This document shows, piece by piece, positions 9,798-20,700 of a DNA stretch of 64,000 nucleotides (position 1 is the first letter of the stretch; each line of letters begins with the position of its first letter). Made by a program: the position numbers and the translations under genes. Source of the stretch: Oryzisolibacter sp. LB2S. Lineage in GTDB: Bacteria > Pseudomonadota > Gammaproteobacteria > Burkholderiales > Burkholderiaceae_C. The notes under the pieces are model-generated. The model did not search any database and was not told where the DNA came from. It worked only from the letters and a program-made list of their open reading frames with translations. The stretch covers positions 3,624,501 through 3,688,500 of the forward strand of contig NZ_CP160388.1 in NCBI RefSeq assembly GCF_040732315.1, written 5' to 3'.

Positions 9798-11036
9798 TCA
9801 GCGCTCGCGCAGCGCCTCGCGGGCGCGGTTGAGCGGCTTGGTCAGGTAGTCCCAGACGGTCTTGCGGCCGGTGCGGATGTCGGCCGTGGTGACCATGCCG
9901 GGCACGATGGGAAAGCGCGCGCCGGCCTTGTTGACCAGGGCGTCGGCGGTCGTACGCACGAGCACGGGGTAGTAGACGATCTCGGGCTTGACCTCGTCGC
10001 GCAGCGTGTCCGGCGCGATGGTCAGCACCTCGCCCTCCAGCCCGCCGTAGATGGCGTAGTCGTAGGCGGTGACCTTGACCAGGGCCTTTTGGCCCGGGTG
10101 GATGAAGGCGATGTCGCGCGGCGAGATGCGCGCCTCCACGATGAGCTGGTCGTCCAGCGGCACCAGCGTCATGACCGAGCCGTTGGGCGGCACCACGCCG
10201 CCCAGCGTCGTGACATCGACCTTCTTGACGACACCGCGCACGGGCGACTGCAGCGTGAGCCGCTCCAGACTGTCGGTGCGGCCGCGCACGACCGAGGACA
10301 GCGACTTGACCTCGGCATCGGCCTTGGCCAGCTCCTCGCGGCTGCGCACCATGTAGTTGGCCCGCGCCTCGGCGATCTTGAGCTCCAGGTCCGCGCCCTG
10401 GCGCTGCAGGCGGATCAGCTCCACGTTGCTGGCCGCGCCGCTGCCCACCAGGGAGCGCGTGATCTCCAGCTCGCGCCGCACCAGCGACAGCGCCTGCTGC
10501 AGGCCGCCCAGCGTCTCGCTCAGGCTGGCGCGGCGGGACTGGAACAGCGCCTGCTCGGACTGCCTGAGCTGGGGCCAGCGATCGAGCTCGTCCGGAAACG
10601 CGATCGCGGACCTGCCATCGACCTCGGCACGCAGGCGCGCGCTGCTCGCCAGGGCCGCGCGATAGCGCGCCGCCGTCTCCTCCACGTTCGAGGCGCTGCG
10701 CGTGGGATCGAGCTGGGCCAGCACCTGGCCCTTCTCGACGATCTCGCCCTCGCGCACGCGCAGCTCGGCCAGGATGCCGCCCTCGAGCGACTGGATATGC
10801 TGCTCGCGCGAGCTCGGAATCACCTTGCCCATGCCGCTGGAGACCTCGTCGATCTCGAAGAACCAGGCCCAGGCCACGAAGGCCAGCAGAAAGGCGACAA
10901 GCCACCACACGACATGGTTGGAGCGCGTGGCGCGCACCTCGTCGACATCGTCCAGGTTGGGCAGGCGCGTGACATGCACGGGCGGCACGGGGGCAGCGGC
11001 GCCCGCCGCAGGGTTCGGCTTCACGGCGGCGTTCAT
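9798..11036 (-). CDS. Type I secretion membrane fusion protein (HlyD/LapC family)
   Basis: This 412-residue periplasmic adaptor joins the ABC exporter to the outer membrane channel. It has a cytoplasmic N-terminus, one membrane segment (WWLVAFLLAFVAWAWFF, about 44-60), a biotinyl-lipoyl-like half (ILAELRVREGEIVEKGQ), a long coiled coil (about 110-280), the returning half and a beta-barrel region. The C-terminal RTGRKTVWDYLTKPL is typical of LapC/HlyD-type adaptors. Its ATG overlaps the ABC gene stop by four bases, giving translational coupling. Its product would work with the two preceding genes to export the giant adhesin. Confidence 0.93.
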   Translation of the reverse strand: MNAAVKPNPAAGAAAPVPPVHVTRLPNLDDVDEVRATRSNHVVWWLVAFLLAFVAWAWFFEIDEVSSGMGKVIPSSREQHIQSLEGGILAELRVREGEIVEKGQVLAQLDPTRSASNVEETAARYRAALASSARLRAEVDGRSAIAFPDELDRWPQLRQSEQALFQSRRASLSETLGGLQQALSLVRRELEITRSLVGSGAASNVELIRLQRQGADLELKIAEARANYMVRSREELAKADAEVKSLSSVVRGRTDSLERLTLQSPVRGVVKKVDVTTLGGVVPPNGSVMTLVPLDDQLIVEARISPRDIAFIHPGQKALVKVTAYDYAIYGGLEGEVLTIAPDTLRDEVKPEIVYYPVLVRTTADALVNKAGARFPIVPGMVTTADIRTGRKTVWDYLTKPLNRAREALRER

Positions 11037-13312
11037 GCGGTTTCTCCCTTGACCTGCACGACGGCCGCGCCCTTGCGCAGCGCCGGCACCTGCAGCCGCT
11101 GCAGGCCCGGCACGGCCTGCGCCGCCGGGGCGCCCGCGGCCGCGCCGGCCGGTCCCGCGCGCAGCCGCGCCAGCACCTCGTCGCGCGGGCCGTCCATCAC
11201 GATGGCGCCGCCATCGACCACGACGATGCGCTCGACCACATCGAGCACCGCGGGCCGGTGCGTGGCCACCACCAACGTGCGCCCCACGGACTGCTGGCGC
11301 AGGCGCTGAATGACCTCGCGCTCGGCCACCTCGTCGAGCGCCGCCGTCGGCTCATCGAGCAGCAGCACGCGCGGCTCGCGCAGCAGCAGGCGCGCGAGCA
11401 GGAGGCCCTGACGCTGGCCGCCCGACAGGCCCAGGCCGCCCTCGAGCACCGGATGATCGAGCCCCAGGGGCAGGCCGCGCACATAGGCCCAGGCGCCCGA
11501 GGCCTGCAGCGCCGCCAGCAGCTGCTCGTCGCTCGCATGGGGGGCGCCCAGCATCAGGTTCTCGCGCAGCGTGCCATGGAACAGGCGCGCGTTCTGGGTC
11601 AGCAGGCCCACGTCGCGACGCACGTCGGCCGGATCGATGTGGGCGAGCGACACGCCGTCGAGCAGCACCGAACCCGCGCGCGGCTCCATCAGGCCCGACA
11701 GCGCCTGCAGCAGCGTGGACTTGCCCGCGCCGTTGCGGCCCAGCACCGCGATGCGCTCGCCCGCGCGGATCCTGAGCGCCTGCACCTTGAGCGCCGGCGT
11801 CTGCCCGTCATGACTGAACATCGCCTCGCGCAGCTCGTACTCGCCCTGCAGCACCGGGCGGTGCACGCGCGTGTCCTGCGGCGCATGGTCCACGGGCAGC
11901 TGCATCAGCTGATCGAGCGCCTGGCCCGCGACCCTGGCCTGCTGCCAGCGGTTGAGCACCTGCGTCACGCCCGCGAGCGGCGCCAGCATGCGGCCAATGA
12001 GGATGGAGGCCGCCACCAGCACGCCGGTGCTCACCTCGCCCGAGATCACCTGCGGCACGCCCGCAAAGAGCACCACCGCAAACGCCGCGCCCTGCACGGT
12101 CTGCGTCCAGTTGTTGAGCTGGTTGAGCAGCGAACGCATCCTCAGCCCCGACTCGGCGCTGACCGCGTTGTAGTGGTTCCACTGGTTCTGAAAGCGCGGC
12201 TCGGCCTGCAGCAGCTTGATGTCCTCCACGCCCTGCACGGCCTCCACCAGCATGGCATTGCGCAGCGACGACTCGCGCATGCTCTCCTGGGCCAGCGCGC
12301 GCAGCCTGGGCTGGGCCAGCAGGCTGGGCACCAGCAGCAGCACGCCCGCGGCCAGCGGCACCCAGACCAGCGGCCCCGCGATCAGCCAGAACACCACGCA
12401 GAACAGCAGGAAGAACGGCAGGTCCGCCGCCGCCGTGATCGTGGTGGAGGTGAGCATCTCGCGCACCGGCTCGAGCTCGCGCACCTGCGAGATGAAGCTG
12501 CCCGTGGAGCGCGGCCGCGCGCTGTTGCGCACGCGCAGCGCATGGCCGAACACGCGGTCGGAAATGCGCAGGTCCGCCCGCTTGCCCAGCAGGTCGGTGA
12601 TGCGCATGCGCGCGTCGCGCATGACCCAGGCGAACACGATGGACAGCAGCACGCCCCCGAACAGCACATAGAGCGTGGGCATGGACTGCGCCGGCACCAC
12701 GCGGTCATAGACCTGCATGGAGAACAGCACGCCCGCCAGCGCCATCAGATTGGTGACCAGGGACGCGGCCAGGATATGGCCGTAGGGCCGCGGGTCGGCC
12801 AGCACCAGGCTGCGCAGCCAATGCGGCTGCACGGGACGGATGTAGTCGTCCACGCGCGAATCGGGCGCCGAGCGCATGGGCCGCAGCACGGCCATGGCCT
12901 TGAGGCGCGGCCCAAGCTCCGCGGCGCTGCAGGTGGTCTCGACGCCGGCGTCGCCGCTCATCATCAGGCGCAGCCCGTCGGCGGCCAGGGCGGTGATGAC
13001 CGCCACCTGCCCGCCCTCGAGCTGCACCACCAGCGGCAGGCGCCAGGGGCTCAGGCCCTCGAGGCGCGGCTGCACCATCTGCAGCGACAGGCCCGCCTGG
13101 CGGGCCATCAGCCGCGCCTGCTCCTCCATGGGCAGGCGCTCGTTCCACTGCGCGCTCACGCGGATATGTTCGGGCGAGGCCTCGAGGTGGTAGTGCGCGG
13201 CCACGGCCAGCACGGCCTCGCGCCAGCCGCCCTGCAGCGCGCGCGCGGCCTCGGGGGCGCCGGCGGCCTCGGGCGCGGCGGCACGGGTTGTATCGCTCGT
13301 CGCCTGTGTCAT
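11033..13312 (-). CDS. Type I secretion ABC transporter (LapB-like, with C39-like domain)
   Basis: The 759-residue exporter has an N-terminal C39-peptidase-like domain (about 30-150), a six-helix transmembrane domain (about 175-460) and an ATPase domain. The C39-like domain has no cysteine in the expected catalytic position (AVLAVAAHYHLEAS), so it should bind but not cleave substrate, as in RTX exporters. The ATPase has Walker A LGRNGAGKST, signature LSGGQRQGLLLARLLL, Walker B VLLLDEP and switch histidine ATHRP. The start at 13312 is chosen because it overlaps the TolC-like stop by four bases and begins MTQATSD; longer frames only read through the neighbour. Substrate: almost surely the adhesin encoded upstream. 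Confidence 0.94.
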   Translation of the reverse strand: MTQATSDTTRAAAPEAAGAPEAARALQGGWREAVLAVAAHYHLEASPEHIRVSAQWNERLPMEEQARLMARQAGLSLQMVQPRLEGLSPWRLPLVVQLEGGQVAVITALAADGLRLMMSGDAGVETTCSAAELGPRLKAMAVLRPMRSAPDSRVDDYIRPVQPHWLRSLVLADPRPYGHILAASLVTNLMALAGVLFSMQVYDRVVPAQSMPTLYVLFGGVLLSIVFAWVMRDARMRITDLLGKRADLRISDRVFGHALRVRNSARPRSTGSFISQVRELEPVREMLTSTTITAAADLPFFLLFCVVFWLIAGPLVWVPLAAGVLLLVPSLLAQPRLRALAQESMRESSLRNAMLVEAVQGVEDIKLLQAEPRFQNQWNHYNAVSAESGLRMRSLLNQLNNWTQTVQGAAFAVVLFAGVPQVISGEVSTGVLVAASILIGRMLAPLAGVTQVLNRWQQARVAGQALDQLMQLPVDHAPQDTRVHRPVLQGEYELREAMFSHDGQTPALKVQALRIRAGERIAVLGRNGAGKSTLLQALSGLMEPRAGSVLLDGVSLAHIDPADVRRDVGLLTQNARLFHGTLRENLMLGAPHASDEQLLAALQASGAWAYVRGLPLGLDHPVLEGGLGLSGGQRQGLLLARLLLREPRVLLLDEPTAALDEVAEREVIQRLRQQSVGRTLVVATHRPAVLDVVERIVVVDGGAIVMDGPRDEVLARLRAGPAGAAAGAPAAQAVPGLQRLQVPALRKGAAVVQVKGETA

Positions 13313-14676
13313 TTCATGCTCCCGCCGCCGGCGGCGTCCTGCGCCATGTCCAGCCCGAAGGCGCTGCGCAGCCGGTCGGTGTTGTAGAGGCAGAGCGCAC
13401 CCAGCCGCAGCTGTTCGTGCAGGCTCTCGGCCTGCTCCAGGCGCGCGGTGTGGTACTCCTGCTCGGAATTGAGCAGATCCAGCAGCGACCGCGTGCCCAG
13501 CTGCAGATACTGCTGGTGGTACAGGTCGCGCGTGGTGCGGATGCTCTGCACGCGGGCGGCCAGCGCCGGGTCGCGCCCGGCAAAGCTCTGCGCGAGGGCC
13601 TGCGCATCGTCCAGGCTCTGGCGCGCGTCCTGGCGCGCCTGCTCCAGCGCCGCATCGGCCGCGCCCAGCGCATGGACGGCTGCGCGCTCGCGCGCGTCGC
13701 CCGCGCCCCCCTCGTACAGCGGCACCGAGAAATTCACGGCCACCGTGGTGTGGGTGCTGCCCTCGCCCACCATGCGCGAGCGGCCCGACAGCGCCTGGCT
13801 CACCGTGCCGTCCAGGGACAGCGTGGGCAGGCGCTGCGCGCGCGCGCCGCGCATCTGCGCGTCGGCCTCGGCGCGCCGGGCCTCGGCCGCGCGCACCGCG
13901 GGGGTCACGGGCTCGCTCGCGTCGGCCTGCGCGCCGCAGGCCTGGCCCAGCCAGGCCGGCGGGTCGCCGGCGATGCCGTCGGCGCTGCGGCCGCCAACCA
14001 GGTTGCGCAGGTTCAGGCGCGCGCGCGTGGCCAGCGCGTCGGCGCCGAGCACCTGCACGCGCGCCGCCTCCACGCGGGCCTGCGCCTGGGCGACATCCGA
14101 GCGCGTGCCGGCGCCCTTGTGCTCGCGCTCGCTCACCAGCGCGGCCAGGGCCTGCACGCCCTCGAGCTGCTCGCGCGCAATCTGGCCCAGCGCCTGCTGG
14201 CGGTGCACCTCCACCCAGCTCTGCACCGTGTCGCGCACCACGTCGTCGATGCTCTGCTGCACCTGGGCCTCGGTGGCGCGCGTGGCGGCCTGGGCCTGGT
14301 CCACGGCGCTGTCCACCTTGCCGAAGTCGTACAGCATCTGCGAGACGCCCAGCGTGCCCGTCTGCACGCGCCGCGAGTTGTAGGAGGAAATGTTGTTGTT
14401 GCCGAACTGCGCGCCGACGCCCGCGCGCACCTGCGGCATGTAGCCCGAGCGCGCCATGGCAATGCCCTCCTGGGCCTGCAGGACCTGCTGCGCCGCATGG
14501 CGCACGCTGGGGTGCCAGCGCGCGGCCGCATGCACGGCGGCCTCGAGCGTCAGGGGGCCGGCGGGGGCCGGCTGCGCGCGCGCCGCGCCGGCGCACAGCA
14601 GCAGGCCGGCACAAAGGGCCGCGAGCGCCCGTGGGCGCGGCGGCAGACCTGTGAAACGATGGGAAACGGTAGTCAA
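13309..14676 (-). CDS. TolC-family outer membrane channel protein for type I secretion
   Basis: This is a 455-residue outer-membrane efflux protein with a signal peptide ending near GAARAQ. The mature protein shows the two TolC-type repeats, each with long amphipathic helices. Recognisable stretches are GYMPQVRAGVGAQFG, LGVSQMLYDFGKVDSAVDQA and, in the second half, NFSVPLYEGGAGDARERAA and DLYHQQYLQLGTRSLLDLL. It is the LapE/AggA type that pairs with LapB/LapC exporters. It lies 61 bases downstream of the adhesin gene, separated by a strong hairpin, and is translationally coupled to the ABC gene. Confidence 0.93.
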   Translation of the reverse strand: MTTVSHRFTGLPPRPRALAALCAGLLLCAGAARAQPAPAGPLTLEAAVHAAARWHPSVRHAAQQVLQAQEGIAMARSGYMPQVRAGVGAQFGNNNISSYNSRRVQTGTLGVSQMLYDFGKVDSAVDQAQAATRATEAQVQQSIDDVVRDTVQSWVEVHRQQALGQIAREQLEGVQALAALVSEREHKGAGTRSDVAQAQARVEAARVQVLGADALATRARLNLRNLVGGRSADGIAGDPPAWLGQACGAQADASEPVTPAVRAAEARRAEADAQMRGARAQRLPTLSLDGTVSQALSGRSRMVGEGSTHTTVAVNFSVPLYEGGAGDARERAAVHALGAADAALEQARQDARQSLDDAQALAQSFAGRDPALAARVQSIRTTRDLYHQQYLQLGTRSLLDLLNSEQEYHTARLEQAESLHEQLRLGALCLYNTDRLRSAFGLDMAQDAAGGGSMK

Positions 14677-14699
14677 GAAATCACTGCCAGAAAGACGCG

Positions 14700-14731
14700 G
14701 GGAGCGCGGCCGCCGCGGCGGCCGCGCTCCC
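14700..14731 (-). terminator. Strong GC hairpin between adhesin and T1SS genes (attenuator-like)
   Basis: A 15-bp perfect stem (arms 14700-14714 and 14717-14731) made almost entirely of G and C lies 6 bases past the adhesin stop. On the minus strand it is followed by GCGTCTTTCT, only a weak T tract. It could terminate part of the transcripts, giving much more adhesin mRNA than exporter mRNA, or protect the adhesin mRNA 3' end. Confidence 0.6.
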
Positions 14732-14737
14732 TGCGTA

Positions 14738-17700
14738 TCAGGAATAGGAGACGTTGGTGATGTCGTCGTCGATCAGCACCTTCACCAGGCTGGCGCCCGA
14801 GCCGGAGCTGTACTCGGTGTAGCCACCGCTGCTGCTCCCCTTGGTCCAGCCGCCGCCGCTCAGGGCCACGCCGTCCTGAGCGTCGCCCAGGATGGTCAGC
14901 GTGTTGCGGCTGTCGGTGAGGGACAGCACATCGGCCGCGGTCAACCCGGTGACGTTGTTCGCACCGGCGACCGAGAGGTCGAGCGTCTCGATGTTCTTCA
15001 GCCCCAGGCTCAGATCCGCGCCGGCGACGTCCTCGCCCAGGCGCAGCGCCACCGTGTCGTCGCCGGCCAGGCCGTCGATGACCGGCTTGGCCGCGCCGCC
15101 CCAGATGAGCGAGTCGGCCCCGGTGGTTCCCGCCACCTTGGAGACCTGCAGGTCGAGCGTGTCCGTCACCTGCACGGACTGGACACCCGTGGCCGATTCC
15201 ACCGTCCACGCCGTCACGCCGATCTGCACGCCGGCCTGGACCCCGTCCTGATCGTCGAGCGCCGACGCGGCCTGCACAAAGCCCAGCTTGTCCAGATCGG
15301 CCTGGCTCAGGCCGGTGATCGTGTAGGTGCCGCCGGAATGGCTCACCCGGCCGGCGTCGATCAGGGTGGTGCCGATATAGAAGGCCGCATGCTCGCCCAG
15401 GCCCGTGATCTGCAGCGTCGTCGTCTCCACGCTTGCGTCGGCCAACGTGGCCGTGGCCGCAACCGGGTCGTTCATCTTGGCGTTCAGGTTCAGGTCGATG
15501 ATGCCGCCCTCCTTGCCGAAGGAGTGCGTGGGGGCCATGGTCAGCCCATTGGCCACCGCGTTCACGACCACATCGGCAAGATCGATGCTGTCCACCCGCT
15601 TGCCGGCGAGCGAGGTCTCGCCCGACTCGACCAGCAGCTTCAGCCCCGACAGCGTGCCGCTCCAGTGCGCCGGCGGCAGGATGGAGACCAATGGCAACGC
15701 GCCGCTGGACGACAGCACCCAGGTGTTGTTCGTGCCGTCGCCGCCCGCGTTGTTGGCCAGCACGCCGCCCACGTACACCAGGAAGCCCACGGGCACGCCC
15801 GAGAGCAATATGGTGTTGATGGTCTCCGAGCCATCGCTGTCGGCCAGCGCCACGCTCAGTCCGCCCAGGGCGATGGCATCGCCCTGCGCAGAGGTGTCGG
15901 GCTCGTTGCCCGTCCAGTCGGTGTTGCCACTCACGGTCACGCCGTTGTTGACGATGGAGATGGTCGCTGCGTCGCTGCCGCTGCCGGTGACCTGGTTGGA
16001 GGCACCCGTCTCCTGCGTCTGCGCGTAGGCATTGATGGTGACGCTGCCGGGCTGAAGGCTGCCCACCGGCGGCGTGTAGTCCAGGCTGACGCTGCCGCCA
16101 TTCGGGCCGACGTCGATGACGTAGTAGTTGCCGTTCGGAACGCCGGGCACGCCCGTGACCGCCTCCGGCGTCAGCGCCGTGCCGCCCTGCGACAGGGTGC
16201 CGCCGGCGTTCCCCGGGGCGTCCACCTGCACGTAGAGCTTGCCGTCCACGATCTGGCCATGCGCGCCGTCCCTGGGGTCGGCCACGGTGATGGTCACGGG
16301 GATGCTCGCGGCGCCCTCGGCCATGTCGGCGGCGCTCACGGTGATCACGGCCTCATCGGTCACGGGCGTCACCGGCACGGGCATGGCTGTGGTGGCCTGG
16401 TTGCTCGTGCCGCCGGCCGCCGAGGTATGCAGGCTGGCGTTGAACGTGAAGCCGCCCGTGTTGTCGTTGTAGTCCGCTGGCGGCGTGATGGTGATGCCGG
16501 CCAGCAGCGTATCGAGCGCGGCCTGTCCGCCGGTACCCGTCACCGTCACGCTGGCGGTCCAGGTGGGCGTGCCGTTGATCATGGTCAGCACCATGCCGCT
16601 CACGCTCGTGCCCGGGGGCAGGTCGGTCACCGTGACCGTGAGGGTATTGGGCGCGGCAGGCGACATGATCGTGACCTCGCCGGTGAGGACGTCCGACAGG
16701 GCGAAAGACACGTCCTCGGTCGCCACGGCGCCGTTGTACTCCCATTTGCCAATCGTCGGCGGCGCGGCGCCGTCCCCCTGGGCAAGGTCGATGCCCAGAT
16801 GCCAGGTGACCGAATCTGCCACAACGGCAGTGCCGGGATTGACTTGATCGCCGTTGTCCTGCGCCAGCACCGTCATCGTGATGTCGTGCATGACCAGGCT
16901 GCCCGTGCCCGCGTCCTGCGCCACGATGAACTGCACGGGCAGGCCGACACCGGATGCGCCTATGGCCTTGGCGGCAGAGCCCTCGTACACCAGCACCCAG
17001 GTGTTGGTGCCGGTCTGCGCGCCATCGACCACGGTCACGCCCTCGGGCACGCCTTCGATGAGCACGCGGATCACATGCTCGCTGCCGTCCTTGTCCACCG
17101 AGTCCACCTGCAGGTTCACGGTGACCGTGCTGCCTGCGCTGGTCACTGTAGTCGTGTCGGTAGGGGTGCCATCGATGTTCGCGATGCTCAGGTCCACCGC
17201 ATCGGTCACGGCCGTGGCGCCGATCGTGAAGCTGCCCGTCTTCTCCACCGTGTTGGCCGGGCCCGTGGCCGTGGTGCCGAAATGGTCGTCGATGACCTCG
17301 TAGCGGTAGTTGAAGCTGCCGAGATGGCCGTCCAGGTTCGCAGCGCCCTGCACCTGCAAACCGGGCACGTCCGTCGCGGCGATCTCCACGTAATTGACGC
17401 CGCCGATGTTCGTCGTCGGCAGGCTGCTCAGCGCCGTCCCGTCCATCAGGTAGAGCGTGTAGTTCGTGGTACTCACCTGGTCGGCCTGTATCCAGACCTT
17501 GCCCAGCCGCTCGTCAGCGTCGCCGCCCACATGGACGATGGACAGCCCCAGCGACGAGCGCACATCCTCCGCCACGGTGGCGGAGGTACTGGCCACGCCC
17601 TCGGCCGAGGGCGTGACCGTGAAACTCACCTCATTCATGGTGCCCGTGAGGGAGTCGCCATCGTTCTCGGTCGTCACGCCCACGACCTGCAGGCTCACCT

Positions 17701-20700
17701 GGCCGCTGAAGTTGGCGGGCAGCTTGACCTCCACATTGGCCATCTGGCTGGCCGGCACCGTCCAGACGCGCTCCGTGCCCGTGCCGCCGGTCACCAGCGT
17801 GGCGCCCGTGAGCGTGAAGCCCTCGGCCAGACCGGTGATGCGCAGGCTCACGACCTCGGAGCCATCGCCATCGGGCGAGGTGACGCTGGTCACGAGGTCC
17901 GAGAGCCTGACCGTCGCGGTATTGCCGTCCAGGGCCGCCTCGGCGTAGGTCGGCGCCTGGGCGACTGTCACCACCGGCACATCCGCCACGCCCTTGACGC
18001 TGACCTCGATGTCGCGCGCGGGGGTGGGCGTCGAATGGTTGCTGCCATCGACGGACACGGCGGAGATCTTCAGCGTGAAATCCGCATTGCTGTGGGGCGG
18101 CGGCGTGATCGTCAGCGGCTTGCTGTGGTCGAAGTTGGCGATCGTTGCGGAACCCGCTGAAACGTTGACGGCATTGCCGTCATAGGTCAGCACCGCACCC
18201 GCAGGAATGTCCGCAATCGTGAGGGTGATGGTCTCCGAGGGGTCGGAGCTCGTGGCCTTGATGGCCAGCGCGATCGCCTGGTCTTCCTGCCCGCTGGCAT
18301 GGCCATTGAGGGCCAGGGTCACCTCGTCGGCGACGGGGTTGATCTGGATCTGCGTCAGTTCCGCGCTGCCCGAAAGCTGCACGTTCACGCCCGCCCCGGA
18401 GCTGACGGGGCCCGTGGGCGGAGTCGACGGATCCGCATCATCGTCATAGTCCACCGTGGCCGCCTGCACGGTCACCGTGAGCGTGCCCGCCACATTGGGC
18501 GGCGCCTTGACCTGCAGCGTGTTGAGGTACTGCGACGGCACCCAGACCGCCTCGCCGTTGAACACCAGCTCCTTCCAGCCGCTGCCATCGTGGTAACGGA
18601 ACGTCGTGCCGTTGACCGAGTCACCGGAGCTGGCATTGCTCAGACTGGGCGTGAGCACGGCAAAGGTGAACTCGTCGGAGTCTTCGTTGGTCCAGGGGCC
18701 AGCCAGGTTAACTCCTGCATCACCAGGGTTTCCGTTTGCGGCATCCGTGAAGTCGGTGCCGAGCGCAAACCATTGGTCCTCCTTGCCTGCAGCGGTATAG
18801 ACATGGTCGCCATTCATGGTCACGTCGTTGCCGGCCTGGCCGTCGCTGTCACTGTCGGTGCGTTCGGCCACGGGGGTGACGGTGACCGTGACCGGCTTCG
18901 TCTCCGTGACGCTCGCCGTGACCGGGCTGCCGTTCACGGTGTTCGTGTCCTCGGTCTTGATGGTGACCTGGATCGTGGCGTCCTTGCTGCTGTGCGCGGG
19001 CGGACGGATCGTGAAGGCGTCGAGCGCGGTCTCGATCTGCGCCTGGGTCATGCCCGCATCGAAGCTGATGGTCGCGGTGGCGCCCGACGTGTTCACCGTC
19101 ACTCCCGTGATGGACGGCGAAGTCAGCGTCCAGCCAGTGGGCACGCCGAACGAGACCTCGGTGATGCGCTCGCTACCGCCGCCCGTGGTGTCGCCGTCCG
19201 TGTGGCTGATGCCGGCCAGGAAGGCGATTTGCGAATCCTCGCCCGCGGCGGCGGGGTTGACGACGTTGACATCGTCGGCCATCGGGGTCACATGCAGGTT
19301 CACGGTGACAGCCGAGGTCTGCTCGGCGATGGCACCGGCCGAATCGCCATCGGTGTCCTTCGTGTGCAGCGTGATCGTGACGCCGTTGATGTCACCGCTG
19401 AAGTTGGCCGGCGGCTTGACGGTGATGCTGGGCGTCGCCGTGAAGCTGCTGCTGGAAGTCACCGTGCCGTCCGCGCCGGCGGTGTAGCTGGCACCATTGA
19501 TCTGGACCACCGTGCCCTGCGGCAGGCCGACGATGCTGTACCAGTAGGTTTCGCTGCCGTCGGTGTCGTTGCCGGCGTTGGCATCGGTGCTGGTCAATGT
19601 GGCGCCGAGGTAGCTCGACAGGTCGAAGGTCGCGTCCTCATTGAAGGTCACATCCGTCGTATTGAGGGTCAGCGTGGCGCCATCGGTCACGGCCTGCACA
19701 TCGACCGTGATGGCCTGCGAGGCGGACGCGCCGGCGCCAATGGCCGCACCCGTGTCATCGACCTCGTAGCTGGTGGCCGAGACGGTCACCGTGAAGTTGC
19801 GTCCGCTTTCGGGCGCCGGGTTGGCCTGCAGCGCCTGGTACTCGGCCCGGGTCAGGTGGTAGATGCCATTGGCCGCATCGGCCGCGGGCACGCCGCTGAT
19901 ATGGGGCTGATCGGTGATGACCACCGTGATCTTGCCGCTCACCGGCGTCAGCACCGTCGAGCCCGTGCTGAGGGTGACGCCGGATGCACCATCACCCGAT
20001 ACCGTCAGCGTGATGGCCCCGAGGCGCTCGGGGTTGTCGCCCGTGCCGGTGCCGGTGCCGTTCTGGTCGGTGTCGTCGGTGATGGTCGGCAGTATCAGGC
20101 CCAGCGACACCGATTCATCCTCGTTGACGTTCACGGTCTTGTCGTCTCCCATGCCCGGCGCATCGGCCACGGGGCTCACCGTGACGTTGACGGTGGTGGT
20201 GACGGTGCTGCCGTCGTCGGCCGTGGTGGTGTAGGTGAAGCTGTCCGTGCCGCTGTAGTTGGCTGCGGGCTTGTAGGTGATGGTGCCATCCGGGTTCACG
20301 GTGGCCGTGCCATGGGTCGGCACGCCAGTAACGGCGACGTTGGTGTCACTGCCGTCGGCCGAGGTCGTGAAGATGGTCTGGCCATCCTCGGCGACCGTGA
20401 TGCCGCGCGTGGCGGCGGGACCGTCGTCCTTGATGGTGACGGTGAAGCTCTGCTCGCTGTGGTCGCCGTCGCCGTCGGTCACGTGGAACAGGAAGTCCGG
20501 CGTCAGGTCGGCCCCCGCGGGGTTGTTCAGCGCCTTGTCGAGCGTGAAGGTATAGCTCGGGTTCGGGCCGGTTGGATTGTCGATGACCACGGTGAACACC
20601 TGCTGCCCGCCCGCAGTGGCGGTCAGGGTGTGGCCGTCGGGGGACAGCGTGTAGTCCAGTGCCGCACCGCCGGATTGCAGGCCCTCGGCTTGCAACTGGG

